Assembly: GCA_964537285.1 (NCBI GenBank)
Contig: CAZHZT010000006.1
Location: 17,673-81,672 of the forward strand
Length of the DNA: 64,000 nucleotides
Reading direction: 5' to 3'
Origin: CAZHZT01 sp964537285
GTDB taxonomy: Bacteria > Bacteroidota > Bacteroidia > Chitinophagales > Saprospiraceae
Shown: positions 43,291 through 51,871 of the stretch, one piece after another
How positions within the stretch are numbered: the first letter of the stretch is position 1
Layout of the letters: the number at the start of each line of letters is the position of its first letter
Made by a program: the position numbers and the translations under genes
The notes under the pieces: generated by a model
Database searches by the model: none
What the model was told of the DNA's origin: nothing
What the model saw: the letters and a program-made list of their open reading frames with translations, nothing else

Positions 43291-44493
43291 CTACCCTTCA
43301 ATAGCAGCAATACCGGGTAATTTTTTACCTTCCAAATATTTCAGCATAGCACCACCTCCGGTGGATACATAGCTGATAGAGTCAGCCAATCCCATTTGAT
43401 TAACAGCGGCAACCGAATCACCGCCACCAACTAATGAGAAAGCTCCTGCTTTAGTTGCTTCTGCTACAGCTTCGGCAATGGCTTTGGTACCATTGGCAAA
43501 AGCCTCCATTTCGAAAACGCCCATAGGGCCATTCCACAAAATAGTTTTGGAGCTTTTAATTGCATTAGTAAATGCCTCGCGTGCTTTTTCACCAATGTCC
43601 AAGCCCATCCAGTTATCAGGAATGTTCGCACTTCCTACAGAATCCGTATTGGCGTTTGCATCAAAAGCGTCGGCGATAACAGAATCTTCAGGGAGCAAAA
43701 TATTTACCCCTTTAGCTTTGGCGGTTTCCAAAAGCTGGTTAGCCAGGTCTATTTTATCTTCCTCTACCAGCGAATTACCGGTCTGGCCGCCTTGTGCTTT
43801 TACGAAAGTGTAGGCCATCGCACCACCGACAATTACGTTATCGGCCATTTGTACCAAGCGTTCTAACAACAAAATTTTGTCAGAAACTTTTGCACCTCCG
43901 ACAATTGCCGTTAGTGGCTTTTCCGGATTATTCAGCACTTTATCCGCATTCACGATCTCGTCGCGCATGAGAAACCCGAAAGAACGATTCTCCGGAGCAA
44001 AGAACTGTGCTACGGTTGCAGTGGAAGCATGCGCCCGGTGAGCAGAACCGAAGGCATCATTTATGTAGACATCTCCAAGTTCAGATAGTGCTTTGGCAAA
44101 AGCTTCATCGCCTTTTTTCTCGCCTTTGTTAAAGCGTGTATTTTCTAGTAACAATACCTCACCAGGCTTTAATTCAGCAGCCATAGCACTCGCTTTTTCA
44201 CCTACCGTTTCACTGCAAAACTGAACTTCGCGCCCTAATAAACCGGAAAGATGGTTAACTATGTGTTCTAATGTAAATTTTTCTACATCAATGCTGCCAT
44301 CTTCCTTGAGTTTCTTAGTCGGCCTACCCAAGTGTGACATCAAGATGACGGAGCCTCCATTTTCCAATACATGATTGATGGTGGGGAGCGCTCCGCGGAT
44401 GCGCGTATCATCGGTCACTTCATATTGTGTATTCAAAGGCACGTTAAAGTCGACACGGATGAGCACTTTTTTATTTTGAAAATCAATATTCAT
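43291..44493 (-). CDS. pgk: Phosphoglycerate kinase
   Basis: The 400-residue protein is full length. It shows VLIRVDFNVPLN near the start, TRIRGALPTINHVLENGG, VILMSHLGRPTKK, LLLENTRFNKGEKKGD, NDAFGSAHRAHAST and the C-terminal nucleotide-binding GAFSLVGGGDSVAAVNQMG and STGGGAMLKYLEGK. It transfers phosphate from 1,3-bisphosphoglycerate to ADP in glycolysis and works in reverse in gluconeogenesis. It lies 105 bp downstream of gap on the same strand, the common gap-pgk order. The intervening DNA carries a CGGTTAA inverted array that may act as hairpin or attenuator. Confidence 0.97.
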   Translation of the reverse strand: MNIDFQNKKVLIRVDFNVPLNTQYEVTDDTRIRGALPTINHVLENGGSVILMSHLGRPTKKLKEDGSIDVEKFTLEHIVNHLSGLLGREVQFCSETVGEKASAMAAELKPGEVLLLENTRFNKGEKKGDEAFAKALSELGDVYINDAFGSAHRAHASTATVAQFFAPENRSFGFLMRDEIVNADKVLNNPEKPLTAIVGGAKVSDKILLLERLVQMADNVIVGGAMAYTFVKAQGGQTGNSLVEEDKIDLANQLLETAKAKGVNILLPEDSVIADAFDANANTDSVGSANIPDNWMGLDIGEKAREAFTNAIKSSKTILWNGPMGVFEMEAFANGTKAIAEAVAEATKAGAFSLVGGGDSVAAVNQMGLADSISYVSTGGGAMLKYLEGKKLPGIAAIEG

Positions 44494-44527
44494 TTTTAAA
44501 TAATTTTACACGCTAAAAACGATATAC

Positions 44528-44595
44528 GGGGAACGGTTAACGGTTAACGGTTAACGAAAATTTAGAGTTTCCCGTTAACCGTTTAACGTTTTTCG
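44528..44595. repeat. CGGTTAA heptamer inverted array between gap and pgk, copy 4
   Basis: GGGGAACGGTTAACGGTTAA continues in steps of seven. It faces TTTCCCGTTAACCGTTTAAC after a short A+T spacer. It is the clearest copy of this family. Confidence 0.65.
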
Positions 44596-44598
44596 TGA

Positions 44599-45603
44599 TT
44601 AAAGCATATGCGCCATTTTAACGGCCATATCTGCTAAGCGAGCAGAATATCCTGCTTCATTATCGTACCAGCTGAACAATTTGAAGAACTTACCGCCATA
44701 AACGTTGGTAAGTAGAGAATCAAATACAGAAGAAGCCGGGTGGCCAACAATATCACTTGATACTAAAGGATCCGTAGCATATTCCAAAATACCTTTCAAT
44801 GGACCTTCAGCAGCTGCTTTGAAGGCAGCATTTACTTCCTCTGCAGTTGTTTGCTTTTCTACCAGGCAAGATAGTTCAGTCATTGATCCTGTGATTACAG
44901 GTACTCTTAATGCCATACCATCGATTTTTCCGGCTACGGCAGGAAAAACCTTTGCTACGGCCTTGGCAGCACCGGTAGTAGTAGGAACGATGTTGAAAGC
45001 TGCTGCACGTGCGCGGCGCATATCGCTGTGAGGCGCATCCTGGATGCGCTGATCAGCAGTGTAAGCGTGGGTAGTAGTCATTGTACCTTGTACAAAGCCA
45101 AAGTTCTCGTGTACTATTTTTACTACGGGAGCAAGGCAGTTTGTTGTACAAGAGGCATTAGAGATAACGGTATGTTCTGATGTAAGTTGATCATCGTTTA
45201 CGCCTAATACAAAAGTGGGTACATCGCCGCCTTTAGCAGGAGCGGAAATGATTACACGCTTACAACCCGCCTGGATATGGAAACCAGCCTTTTCTTTTGT
45301 ACGGAAAACCCCAGTACATTCAAGTACTACATCTACTTCGAGATCTTTCCAGGGAAGCGCTTTGGGGTCCCGTTCTGCAAAAGCAGCCATTTTGTGGCCA
45401 GCTATTGTAATTGAATTGTCATCATGTTCAACGGTGCCGGGGAAAGTACCCTGAGCGGAATCGTATTTAAACAAGTGTGCAAGCGTTGCATTATCTGTTA
45501 GATCATTAATTGCGACTACTTCAACGTCATTGTTTTGTAACAAACTGCGAAGAGTTAAACGGCCAATACGGCCGAAACCATTGATTGCTACTTTCTTAGC
45601 CAT
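44599..45603 (-). CDS. gap: Glyceraldehyde-3-phosphate dehydrogenase, type I
   Basis: The 334-residue protein has the NAD-binding KVAINGFGRIGRLTLRSLL at the start, the active-site SNASCTTNCLAPVVKIVHE (catalytic Cys near 152), THAYTADQRIQDAPH, RRARAAAFNIVPTTTGAAKA, LRVPVITGSMTELSC and YDNEAGYSARLADMAV. It oxidises GAP to 1,3-bisphosphoglycerate with NAD. The length and all key residues are normal. It is the first gene of the gap-pgk unit. A possible -7 box is at 45688-45695. Confidence 0.97.
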   Translation of the reverse strand: MAKKVAINGFGRIGRLTLRSLLQNNDVEVVAINDLTDNATLAHLFKYDSAQGTFPGTVEHDDNSITIAGHKMAAFAERDPKALPWKDLEVDVVLECTGVFRTKEKAGFHIQAGCKRVIISAPAKGGDVPTFVLGVNDDQLTSEHTVISNASCTTNCLAPVVKIVHENFGFVQGTMTTTHAYTADQRIQDAPHSDMRRARAAAFNIVPTTTGAAKAVAKVFPAVAGKIDGMALRVPVITGSMTELSCLVEKQTTAEEVNAAFKAAAEGPLKGILEYATDPLVSSDIVGHPASSVFDSLLTNVYGGKFFKLFSWYDNEAGYSARLADMAVKMAHML

Positions 45604-45687
45604 AATTCAATATGAATTTTGTGAGTTAAAAAATATTAGGAACAAGAGTGAACTAATTTATTACAGGGCTTGTTCGTAATGTGCGCT

Positions 45688-45695
45688 CAAAAATA
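45688..45695 (-). promoter_or_regulatory. Possible -7 box of gap
   Basis: On the minus strand TATTTTTG fits TAnnTTTG, 85 bp upstream of the gap start codon. No clear -33 box was seen. Confidence 0.35.
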
Positions 45696-45751
45696 AGGGT
45701 AAAATGACAGCTTTGCTATTTTTTCTTGATGAAAAAAATTATCTAAAAAAG

Positions 45752-45784
45752 TTTGGAAATTACCATTAAAGTCTCTTATATTTG
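45752..45784 (+). promoter_or_regulatory. Promoter of tRNA-Glu
   Basis: TTTG (45752-45755) and TATATTTG (45777-45784) are separated by 21 bp, the Bacteroidota -33/-7 arrangement. They lie 49 bp before the tRNA. Confidence 0.65.
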
Positions 45785-45833
45785 CATCGCTTTTGAAGGA
45801 AAGGAACATTTTAAGAAAAATTCCTTCTGAAAA

Positions 45834-45905
45834 GGCCCGTTCGTCTAGGGGTTAGGACGCAGGATTTTCATTCCTGAAACACGGGTTCGATTCCCGTACG
45901 GGCTG
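45834..45905 (+). tRNA. tRNA-Glu (TTC)
   Basis: A full cloverleaf is present: acceptor GGCCCGT/ACGGGCT (first pair G-U), anticodon TTC in ATTTTCAT, and T arm CACGGGTTCGATTCCCGT with discriminator G. It closely resembles Bacteroidota glutamate tRNAs. CCA is not encoded. Confidence 0.95.
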
Positions 45906-46190
45906 CTTTTAAAAAGTCTAATGAGTTGGTTTATAGCCACTTGTTAGGCTTTTTTCTTTTATGCATACACTTTTGCATGCAATAACATTTAACGTATGCT
46001 TCTAAAACAAATAAATCATCCCGCTTTCAGGTCTTAACCTCATGCCCTGCATCTTTACAGACTTAGTCAGTAACAGCTTTCCAAAAATTAGCTTGCATAG
46101 TTCCATCCCAGCAGTCGATGCCATGCTATACTTACACTTGCTACCTATCCGTTTTGCAGCAGGTTATTGCGCCATCGATGAAAGACAAGC
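45906..46190. other. Intergenic gap, no gene seen
   Basis: This lies between tRNA-Glu and the remnant at 46191. GCAGCAGGTTATTGCGCC and similar text give no stable long frame. I see nothing beyond ordinary A+T-rich spacer. Confidence 0.35.
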
Positions 46191-46262
46191 TTATATTTCC
46201 TCCAACTCCTCTTTCACCTTTTTCATTTCCTCAATAGTCTGTTTATATACATCGGTATAAGC
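46191..46262 (-). pseudogene. C-terminal coding remnant joined to a truncated SRPBCC gene
   Basis: In a different frame from the upstream gene, the DNA reads GAYTDVYKQTIEEMKKVKEE and ends LEEI-TAA at 46191-46193. This is good helical protein sequence. It looks like the 3' end of a separate gene whose 5' part was deleted together with the end of the 46223-46909 gene. Confidence 0.4.
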
Positions 46263-46909
46263 CCCTTCGTGAAGACCGCTTCCCGGTAAGCACCCTCTCC
46301 TTCGTAGTTTAATTCCGCTTTAACAGGGCGCGGAAAACCCATGATCTTGGTTAAATATCCTTTGTCTAATTCCGGTGGAATGGCCTCTACTTTAGTGACT
46401 TGCTTCCATATTTTATCTACTGGGGCATCAATGTCGATATAGGTATAGGTGTTATAAGTCTTTTGAATGGAACCAATAAACTGCTCTAAAGGAAAAATGA
46501 TAAATGGCAGAATAATGAGTATAGATAAGCTAAGGTCATTCCGGTGGTTTCTCAATTTAAAATATCCGCCAATTAGATCTCCTATGGATGAGGCGATTAA
46601 GAAAACAGGTAAAATTATGAGCCAACAGATTAAACCTTCCAGAGCAAAAAAAATGGTTAAAAGAATCAAAATGCTTATAGGCACCCATGGAAAGGAAAAT
46701 TGGTAAAAGCCATTTCTTACTCGTTCTATCGGAGACAACAAAATGCTTAAAACTCCAATAAAAGTCGGAATAACAAAAATAAAGCTTACCGTCATTAACT
46801 GAATCAGGCCATCAAAAGTGCTTAGGTCCGAAAGGAGCACGATGGTTAATCCATAAATTACGGGAATAGCTATTGCAATAATCGTGCTGGTAATATCTTT
46901 TTTGTTCAT
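46223..46909 (-). CDS. Membrane protein with SRPBCC/START-like domain, truncated
   Basis: The 228-residue frame starts MNKKDITSTIIAIAIPVIYG and has about four to five hydrophobic segments in its first 140 residues (for example PISILILLTIFFALEGLICW). It then enters a polyketide-cyclase/SRPBCC-like domain: YIDIDAPVDKIWKQVTKVEA, then GFPRPVKAELNYEGEGAYRE. The domain is cut after VFTKGL, where relatives continue for about 80 more residues. The last residues (IPMYINRLLRK) are out-of-frame tail. The start is 5 bp after the SPOR gene stop, suggesting an operon. Probably non-functional in its last domain. Confidence 0.65.
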   Translation of the reverse strand: MNKKDITSTIIAIAIPVIYGLTIVLLSDLSTFDGLIQLMTVSFIFVIPTFIGVLSILLSPIERVRNGFYQFSFPWVPISILILLTIFFALEGLICWLIILPVFLIASSIGDLIGGYFKLRNHRNDLSLSILIILPFIIFPLEQFIGSIQKTYNTYTYIDIDAPVDKIWKQVTKVEAIPPELDKGYLTKIMGFPRPVKAELNYEGEGAYREAVFTKGLIPMYINRLLRK

Positions 46910-46914
46910 ATTAA

Positions 46915-47916
46915 CTAAAACTTTTCAACAAAGCCTTTCAGATCCAGTGCTATATTTATTTTTTTGTAATAACGCCATGCTTCTTCTTTGCTTCTAAATG
47001 GAGCCACCATTACTTTGTTAAGTGTCTTTTCCGACCCATGGATGCTTTCTTGTGTTACATGTAGGCTATGAAATCCACCCTCCCACAATTTTTTGAATAG
47101 GCGCTCTGCATTTTCTACAACAGAAAAAGCGCCCAGTTGGATGTAATAACCCTCAACGGTCTTAGGTAAAGGGTGATAAGCAAAGGGTGAAGAGGTTGTT
47201 GAGCTAGTACTCGCAATAGCATCGGGAACTTCAATCTCGCGGCAGCATCGTTCCCCATCTTCCTGGTAGCCTTCCGGGCAACCGATTTTCGCTAATTCTA
47301 TGCTGTCCCGGTATTGGGCTGGAACTTCTACTAAGCACCACACGATACAATTTTCGGGATCATCGTCCACGCAATTTTCATCAGAACGGCGCTTGATCCA
47401 TTGCTGACTGGCAGGAGCTACTTCTATTTGGTGGATTGTAGTGTCGTAGAGCGGAGAAACATACTCTTTAACCGTTTTTCTATCGGTTGCAGAAGAGTTT
47501 ACCGGGAAAATAGGTTTAAAGCGCTGACTTTCTCGCTTTTCAATGTTTATAGTTGCTTCGGGAACCCCTTTACTTCTAATTATTTTAAGGGTTTCTTCCG
47601 CTTGTTCGAAGGTTTGGAATAATCCTAAACAGGCTGTTAAGGCTCCTTCCGTTTTTTTTATAAAAACGTCTCCGAAGGGTTCGAGTAATTTTAATTTCTC
47701 GAGGTGGAAGAGGGTTGTTTTTTCATCCAGTAAAATACTGTATCCCTCTAAAGGAGCTTCAATTTCTTCAAGTTGAAGGCCTTCTATCGGCTCTGAAACA
47801 CCCTTTGAAATGAAAACCTCTCTATTCTCGGATACCTGAGCAGAAATAATACTAAATAAAAAGAAAATGAAAAAAAAGCTTGCGCTTAACCGCCTTGTAT
47901 TCAGTGTATAATTCAT
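46915..47916 (-). CDS. Secreted SPOR-domain protein
   Basis: The 333-residue protein has a signal peptide (LSASFFFIFFLFSIISAQ). Its middle region contains a Cys-rich patch (ENCVDDDPENCIVWCLVEVP, IGCPEGYQEDGERCC). The C-terminal SPOR domain starts near residue 255: VEGYYIQLGAFSVVENAERL and KVMVAPFRSKEEAWRYYKK. A second SPOR-like repeat may lie at about 85-125 (GALTACLGLFQTFEQAEETL). SPOR domains bind denuded peptidoglycan, so it probably sits in the periplasm. The Cys-rich text resembles segments of other Bacteroidota surface proteins. It lies upstream of the membrane protein gene by 5 bp. Confidence 0.82.
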   Translation of the reverse strand: MNYTLNTRRLSASFFFIFFLFSIISAQVSENREVFISKGVSEPIEGLQLEEIEAPLEGYSILLDEKTTLFHLEKLKLLEPFGDVFIKKTEGALTACLGLFQTFEQAEETLKIIRSKGVPEATINIEKRESQRFKPIFPVNSSATDRKTVKEYVSPLYDTTIHQIEVAPASQQWIKRRSDENCVDDDPENCIVWCLVEVPAQYRDSIELAKIGCPEGYQEDGERCCREIEVPDAIASTSSTTSSPFAYHPLPKTVEGYYIQLGAFSVVENAERLFKKLWEGGFHSLHVTQESIHGSEKTLNKVMVAPFRSKEEAWRYYKKINIALDLKGFVEKF

Positions 47917-47964
47917 ATGGATTGATTGTTATACGAATTTACACAATTTATTTTATCTGCCAAT

Positions 47965-48043
47965 ACAGTAGCGATTTAAAAAGAGAGCAGAAAAGAAATT
48001 TTATTAAAATTTCTTTTCTGCTCTCTTTTTAAATCGCTACTGT
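47965..48043. terminator. Perfect 79-bp palindrome
   Basis: Arms of 39 bp (ACAGTAGCGATTTAAAAAGA...) surround a central T without mismatch. It lies 11 bp after the Lon-like gene stop and 48 bp before the SPOR gene start, so it probably terminates the former. Confidence 0.75.
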
Positions 48044-48054
48044 GTAGTAAAACA

Positions 48055-50337
48055 TTAACCTTTATTTTTATTATCCTCTTCCTCTTCATCATTTTCATTC
48101 TCCTCATACTCATCATGTGTCATTTCGTGGAGTTGTTTGAGGCGTTCATTGACCTTTTCGAACAGGGAATCCGGTTCAATAGAAAGCTTGCCTGAGGAAG
48201 CATCCCACTCTATTTTACCGGCTTTCATTCCGGTAAGCACTTCGATACCTTCTTCAACGGTTTTTACGGGCCAGATATGAAACTGCTTGTTCTGGACGGC
48301 TTCCACTACTTCGCCGCTCGATTGCAGGTTGATGATGTTGCTATGAGGAATAAGGACTCCCTGCTGACCTGTTAGTCCGGTGGCTTTACAAATGCCAAAA
48401 AATCCCTGAATCTTTTCGTTTACGCCACCTATAGCCTGAATTTCACCCTTTTGATTGATAGAACCTGTAACAGCAATCCCTTGCTTCACAGGTACATTGG
48501 CAAGGGCAGACAACAGGCAATAAAGCTCTGCACTGCTCGCGCTATCGCCGTCAATTTCAGAATAACTCTGTTCGAAAACAAGTTGCGCTGTTAGGCTTAT
48601 GCTCTTATCCCGGCCAAAAGCTTCTTGTAGATAGCCAGAGAAAATAAGTACTGCCTTCGAATGTATATTGCCGGATAATTTCACTTCTCGTTCTATATGT
48701 AAAATACCTTCTTTTCCAACACTGATACTTGAAGTTAAGCGCACGGGATGTCCAAAAGAAAGCTCGCCGGTCTCGTAAACCAGCAGGCTGTTGATTTCGC
48801 CAATTTTTTCTCCCTGGAAATTCATAAGCAAGGTGCCTTCACGGATCATTCTAAGCCCATCTTCTTCCTCGGAAAGTAAGCGATACCGCTGTTCAGCGAT
48901 TGCCTGCCCGACCTGAGCGCTGCTTATCTGTACCTGTTTTTTTTGCCCGCAATAATACGCTGCTTCTTCGATAATGGCAGTGAGGACGTTAAAGTTGGCA
49001 TATAATCGATTTTGATGCTCTGCCAGATAATGAGCGTATTCAAGCAAACGACAGACGGCTTCTTTGCTTAATGTAGGAAAGGCCTTTTTTCTGCAGTGAT
49101 CGTAAAAAATATTTATATAGGAATTTAAATGATCCAGATGGCTTTCGATGCTCTCATCAAAATCGACAAATACCTTGAAGTATGAATTAAAATCACTATC
49201 CCATTCTGGCCAAACGTAAAAAATACGATGGCTGCCTATCAGGATTAGTTTAATATCCAATGGGATAGGGGCGGGGAGAATGCCCGAAGAGGTAGGGCTT
49301 GGGGTATCGTTTTGCTCTTCCAGGCGGATTTCTTTCTGGAATAAAGCTCTTTTTAGGGCAGCCCAGCATTTTTCATCTTCGTAAAGTGCTTCAGCCGGGA
49401 GAATGAGGTAACCACCATTCGCTTTATGCAGGGCACCTGCCCTGATTCCGGAAAAATCTGCTGAAGCATTTTCTTTGCCTGAAGGCTTTTCTATGCACCC
49501 AAAAAGGCGGGCATAGGTCGGATAAGGTTCCCAGATAATCGGAACTCCTTGGTCGGGCTCATGAGCAACCAGTAAATTTATGTCGTACTCTTTTGAGCGC
49601 CTTCGTTTAGGGGGCCAATTTCCGGAAGGTCGATCCGTTTTATAGGATATAAACCGATTAAGGTTATTTAAAAAACGACCTCCAAGTGCTTTGAAATGAT
49701 CCTGGGCACCGGGAACAGATTTATATTTATCGACCCATTCTTCTGACAGCACGTCAATAAAATCCTGAGCCAGATTTTCTTGTAGTTGCTGTATTTTTTC
49801 TTTTGACTCTCTTTCCAAGAGGCGTTTTTGCTTTGCCCATTTAGGGGTTAGTGCTTTTTCACCGATTTCCTCCTGAAGCTGGCGTTCTTTCTCCTCTATT
49901 TCTAATACGATATTTGCTCTTTTTTCAATGAATTCTTCTGTATCAAAAAGTTCCATCAGGCTCTTTTGGACATCTTCCGCAAAGACTTTGAGATCCTGCT
50001 GAAAAGCTTGACCGCTTCCAGAAGGTAGTTTGATGGCCTTGGGAGCATTTGGATTAGAAAAATTAGGAACATAGCACCAATCGGGAGGTGAGGAAAGTTT
50101 AGCTACTTCTACATCAAGGATAGCCCTGATCGCTTCCAGCTTATCTTTTACGGGATGACCTGCTACATAAAGGTGGAAATCCTTAACTTTATGATCTAAA
50201 CCAAATTTCAGAGCACGCAACGCTCTTTCCTGGCCAATAAGGGCAGGCGGTATGGCTATTGGCGTTCCGTCATCATCGGGTATTTGCCCGATTCGGTATT
50301 TCTTGCAAAGATTTTCAGGGCTTAGAGAATTTATCAT
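48055..50337 (-). CDS. Lon-like ATP-dependent protease (LonB/YcbZ type) with degenerate P-loop
   Basis: From ATG 50337 (MINSLSPENLCKKYRIGQIP) the protein has 760 residues. The longer frame to 50409 is less likely. An AAA_32-like N-terminal half is followed by a Lon protease domain. In that domain the catalytic serine lies in EIDGDSASSAELYCLLSALA and the lysine in IGGVNEKIQGFFGICK, and the text GQQGVLIPHSNIINL is usual. Family members carry a G-x4-GRT/GKT loop; here the same place reads YVAGHPVKDKLEAI, without the usual glycine-lysine or arginine-threonine. ATP binding at this site is therefore doubtful. The acidic tail is EYEENENDEEEED. The role is protein quality control, inferred. Confidence 0.85.
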   Translation of the reverse strand: MINSLSPENLCKKYRIGQIPDDDGTPIAIPPALIGQERALRALKFGLDHKVKDFHLYVAGHPVKDKLEAIRAILDVEVAKLSSPPDWCYVPNFSNPNAPKAIKLPSGSGQAFQQDLKVFAEDVQKSLMELFDTEEFIEKRANIVLEIEEKERQLQEEIGEKALTPKWAKQKRLLERESKEKIQQLQENLAQDFIDVLSEEWVDKYKSVPGAQDHFKALGGRFLNNLNRFISYKTDRPSGNWPPKRRRSKEYDINLLVAHEPDQGVPIIWEPYPTYARLFGCIEKPSGKENASADFSGIRAGALHKANGGYLILPAEALYEDEKCWAALKRALFQKEIRLEEQNDTPSPTSSGILPAPIPLDIKLILIGSHRIFYVWPEWDSDFNSYFKVFVDFDESIESHLDHLNSYINIFYDHCRKKAFPTLSKEAVCRLLEYAHYLAEHQNRLYANFNVLTAIIEEAAYYCGQKKQVQISSAQVGQAIAEQRYRLLSEEEDGLRMIREGTLLMNFQGEKIGEINSLLVYETGELSFGHPVRLTSSISVGKEGILHIEREVKLSGNIHSKAVLIFSGYLQEAFGRDKSISLTAQLVFEQSYSEIDGDSASSAELYCLLSALANVPVKQGIAVTGSINQKGEIQAIGGVNEKIQGFFGICKATGLTGQQGVLIPHSNIINLQSSGEVVEAVQNKQFHIWPVKTVEEGIEVLTGMKAGKIEWDASSGKLSIEPDSLFEKVNERLKQLHEMTHDEYEENENDEEEEDNKNKG

Positions 50338-50534
50338 AGAAAAACTTCTGTTATTAGTCTTTATTCTGAAATAGTTGTTACGGCAAAAAAGGTGTCTTTT
50401 AGGTTCCACTCTGCGTTTCGTCCTCGCCTTAAGAGGCTCAGGCTATTTCGCTTCGGCCATTCCTTGATTGGAATCAAAATCCTTCTCTTTTTGCTCAAAA
50501 AACGATTTCATATTAAAGTCTATTCAAAAAATAA

Positions 50535-50589
50535 CGTTCTTTGACAGAACAAGTCTATTGTGATATAATGACATTTCTGTTAAAGAACT
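50535..50589. mobile_element. Family A, shortened 55-bp copy A6
   Basis: CGTTCTTTGAC and TTAAAGAACT ends are flanked by AAAAATAA (50527-50534) and GAAAATAA (50590-50597), a duplication with one mismatch. It lies in the divergent promoter region between the Lon-like gene and purK. Confidence 0.65.
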
Positions 50590-50637
50590 GAAAATAATTG
50601 GCGAATTTCGCCAAATGTTTTTAACAATTGCGATAAA

Positions 50638-51792
50638 ATGAAACAAAAAACGTGGAATAATTCTAAAATCGGCATCCTGGGTGGTGGTCAACTGGGGAAA
50701 ATGCTGGCCCTCGCAGGAGGAAACATGCACCTAGACCTACATTTTCTGGATACCTCCAAAGATTTTCCGGCAGGACCATACACCGCTAATTTTCATGAAG
50801 GTGACTTTCGCAACTATGATGATGTGCTGGCATTTGGTCAAAAAATGGACTTGATTTCCATAGAAATAGAAAACGTCAATTCGGAAGCTTTGTTTGATCT
50901 GGAAAAAGAAGGCATCACTATTCATCCCCGACCTGAGGCATTACGCCTGATTAAAGATAAAGGACTTCAGAAGCAGGTCTTTGAGATGCATGGCTTTCCT
51001 ACTGCCGATTTTGAACTTTACAATGATCAGGATGCTATTAAAACGGCTGTTCAAAAGGAGCAACTTAGCTTGCCTTTTGTTCAAAAAGCTCGCACGGAAG
51101 GCTATGACGGCCGGGGGGTGAAAGTTGTACGCGAGGCTGCCGATTTAGAACAATTGCTGGAGGGGCCATCACTGGTAGAGCATCTTGTCCCGATCAAAAA
51201 AGAGCTCTCTGTGATTGCTGCACGCAATAAAAGCGGTGAAATTCTTTGCTATCCAACCGTAGAAATGGTATTTAATTCGGTAGCCAACTTGGTAGAATAT
51301 TTATTTGCTCCGGCAAAAATATCTGCGGAATTAGAACAACAAGCTGCAGAATTGGCCAAAAAAGTAATTCAGGCTTTTGATGTTTGTGGCTTACTGGCCG
51401 TTGAAATGTTTCTGGATGATGAGGATCGATTGCTGGTCAATGAGGTGGCTCCCCGCCCGCACAATAGCGGACACCATACCATTGAAAGTGCCCATACCTC
51501 ACAATTCGAGCAACATCTTCGCGCAATCCTAAACTGGCCACTTGGGAGCACAGAATTACTTAACCCGGCGGTAATGGTTAATTTATTAGGCGAACCCGGC
51601 AGCACCGGGCCAGCTATATATGATGGCTTGGAAGAAGTACTGGCCATTCCCGGCGTCCATGTGCATATTTACGGCAAAACAATATCCAAACCTTTCCGTA
51701 AAATGGGGCATGTAACCATCGTAGATAAAGAGCTGGATAAAGCAATTGAAAAGGCTGAAAAAGTGAAAATGCGACTAAATGTTTACGGTTAA
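50638..51792 (+). CDS. purK: 5-(carboxyamino)imidazole ribonucleotide synthase PurK
   Basis: The 384-residue ATP-grasp enzyme has the opening IGILGGGQLGKMLALAGG, IEIENVNSEALFDLE, LPFVQKARTEGYDGRGVKVV, YPTVEMVFNS, LLAVEMFLDDEDRLLVNEVA, PRPHNSGHHTIE and ILNWPLGSTELLNPAVMVNL. It makes N5-CAIR from AIR, bicarbonate and ATP in purine synthesis. The partner purE follows 79 bp downstream on the same strand. Its C-terminal codons (LNVYG) border a CGGTTAA repeat beginning at the stop. Confidence 0.97.
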   Translation: MKQKTWNNSKIGILGGGQLGKMLALAGGNMHLDLHFLDTSKDFPAGPYTANFHEGDFRNYDDVLAFGQKMDLISIEIENVNSEALFDLEKEGITIHPRPEALRLIKDKGLQKQVFEMHGFPTADFELYNDQDAIKTAVQKEQLSLPFVQKARTEGYDGRGVKVVREAADLEQLLEGPSLVEHLVPIKKELSVIAARNKSGEILCYPTVEMVFNSVANLVEYLFAPAKISAELEQQAAELAKKVIQAFDVCGLLAVEMFLDDEDRLLVNEVAPRPHNSGHHTIESAHTSQFEQHLRAILNWPLGSTELLNPAVMVNLLGEPGSTGPAIYDGLEEVLAIPGVHVHIYGKTISKPFRKMGHVTIVDKELDKAIEKAEKVKMRLNVYG

Positions 51793-51822
51793 CGGTGAAC
51801 GGTGAACGGTTAAGGGGGACGG
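51784..51822. repeat. CGGTTAA heptamer repeat, copy 5
   Basis: ACGGTTAACGGTGAACGGTG is followed by AACGGTTAAGGGGGACGG, and it starts in the final codons and stop (GGTTAA) of purK. Confidence 0.55.
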
Positions 51823-51831
51823 TCGATTACT

Positions 51832-51859
51832 AGTTCCACACAATTTATGTCAAAGAACT
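51832..51859. repeat. Family A half element, copy A7
   Basis: AGTTCCACACAATTTATGTC followed by AAAGAACT is the right half of family A. No left half or target duplication is seen. It ends 12 bp before the purE start. Confidence 0.65.
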
Positions 51860-51871
51860 GAAAAAAATAAA

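Noticed and set aside
46042..46260. 72-codon rightward frame after tRNA-Glu
   Set aside because: It overlaps the better-supported helical C-terminal remnant on the other strand and has no recognisable features.
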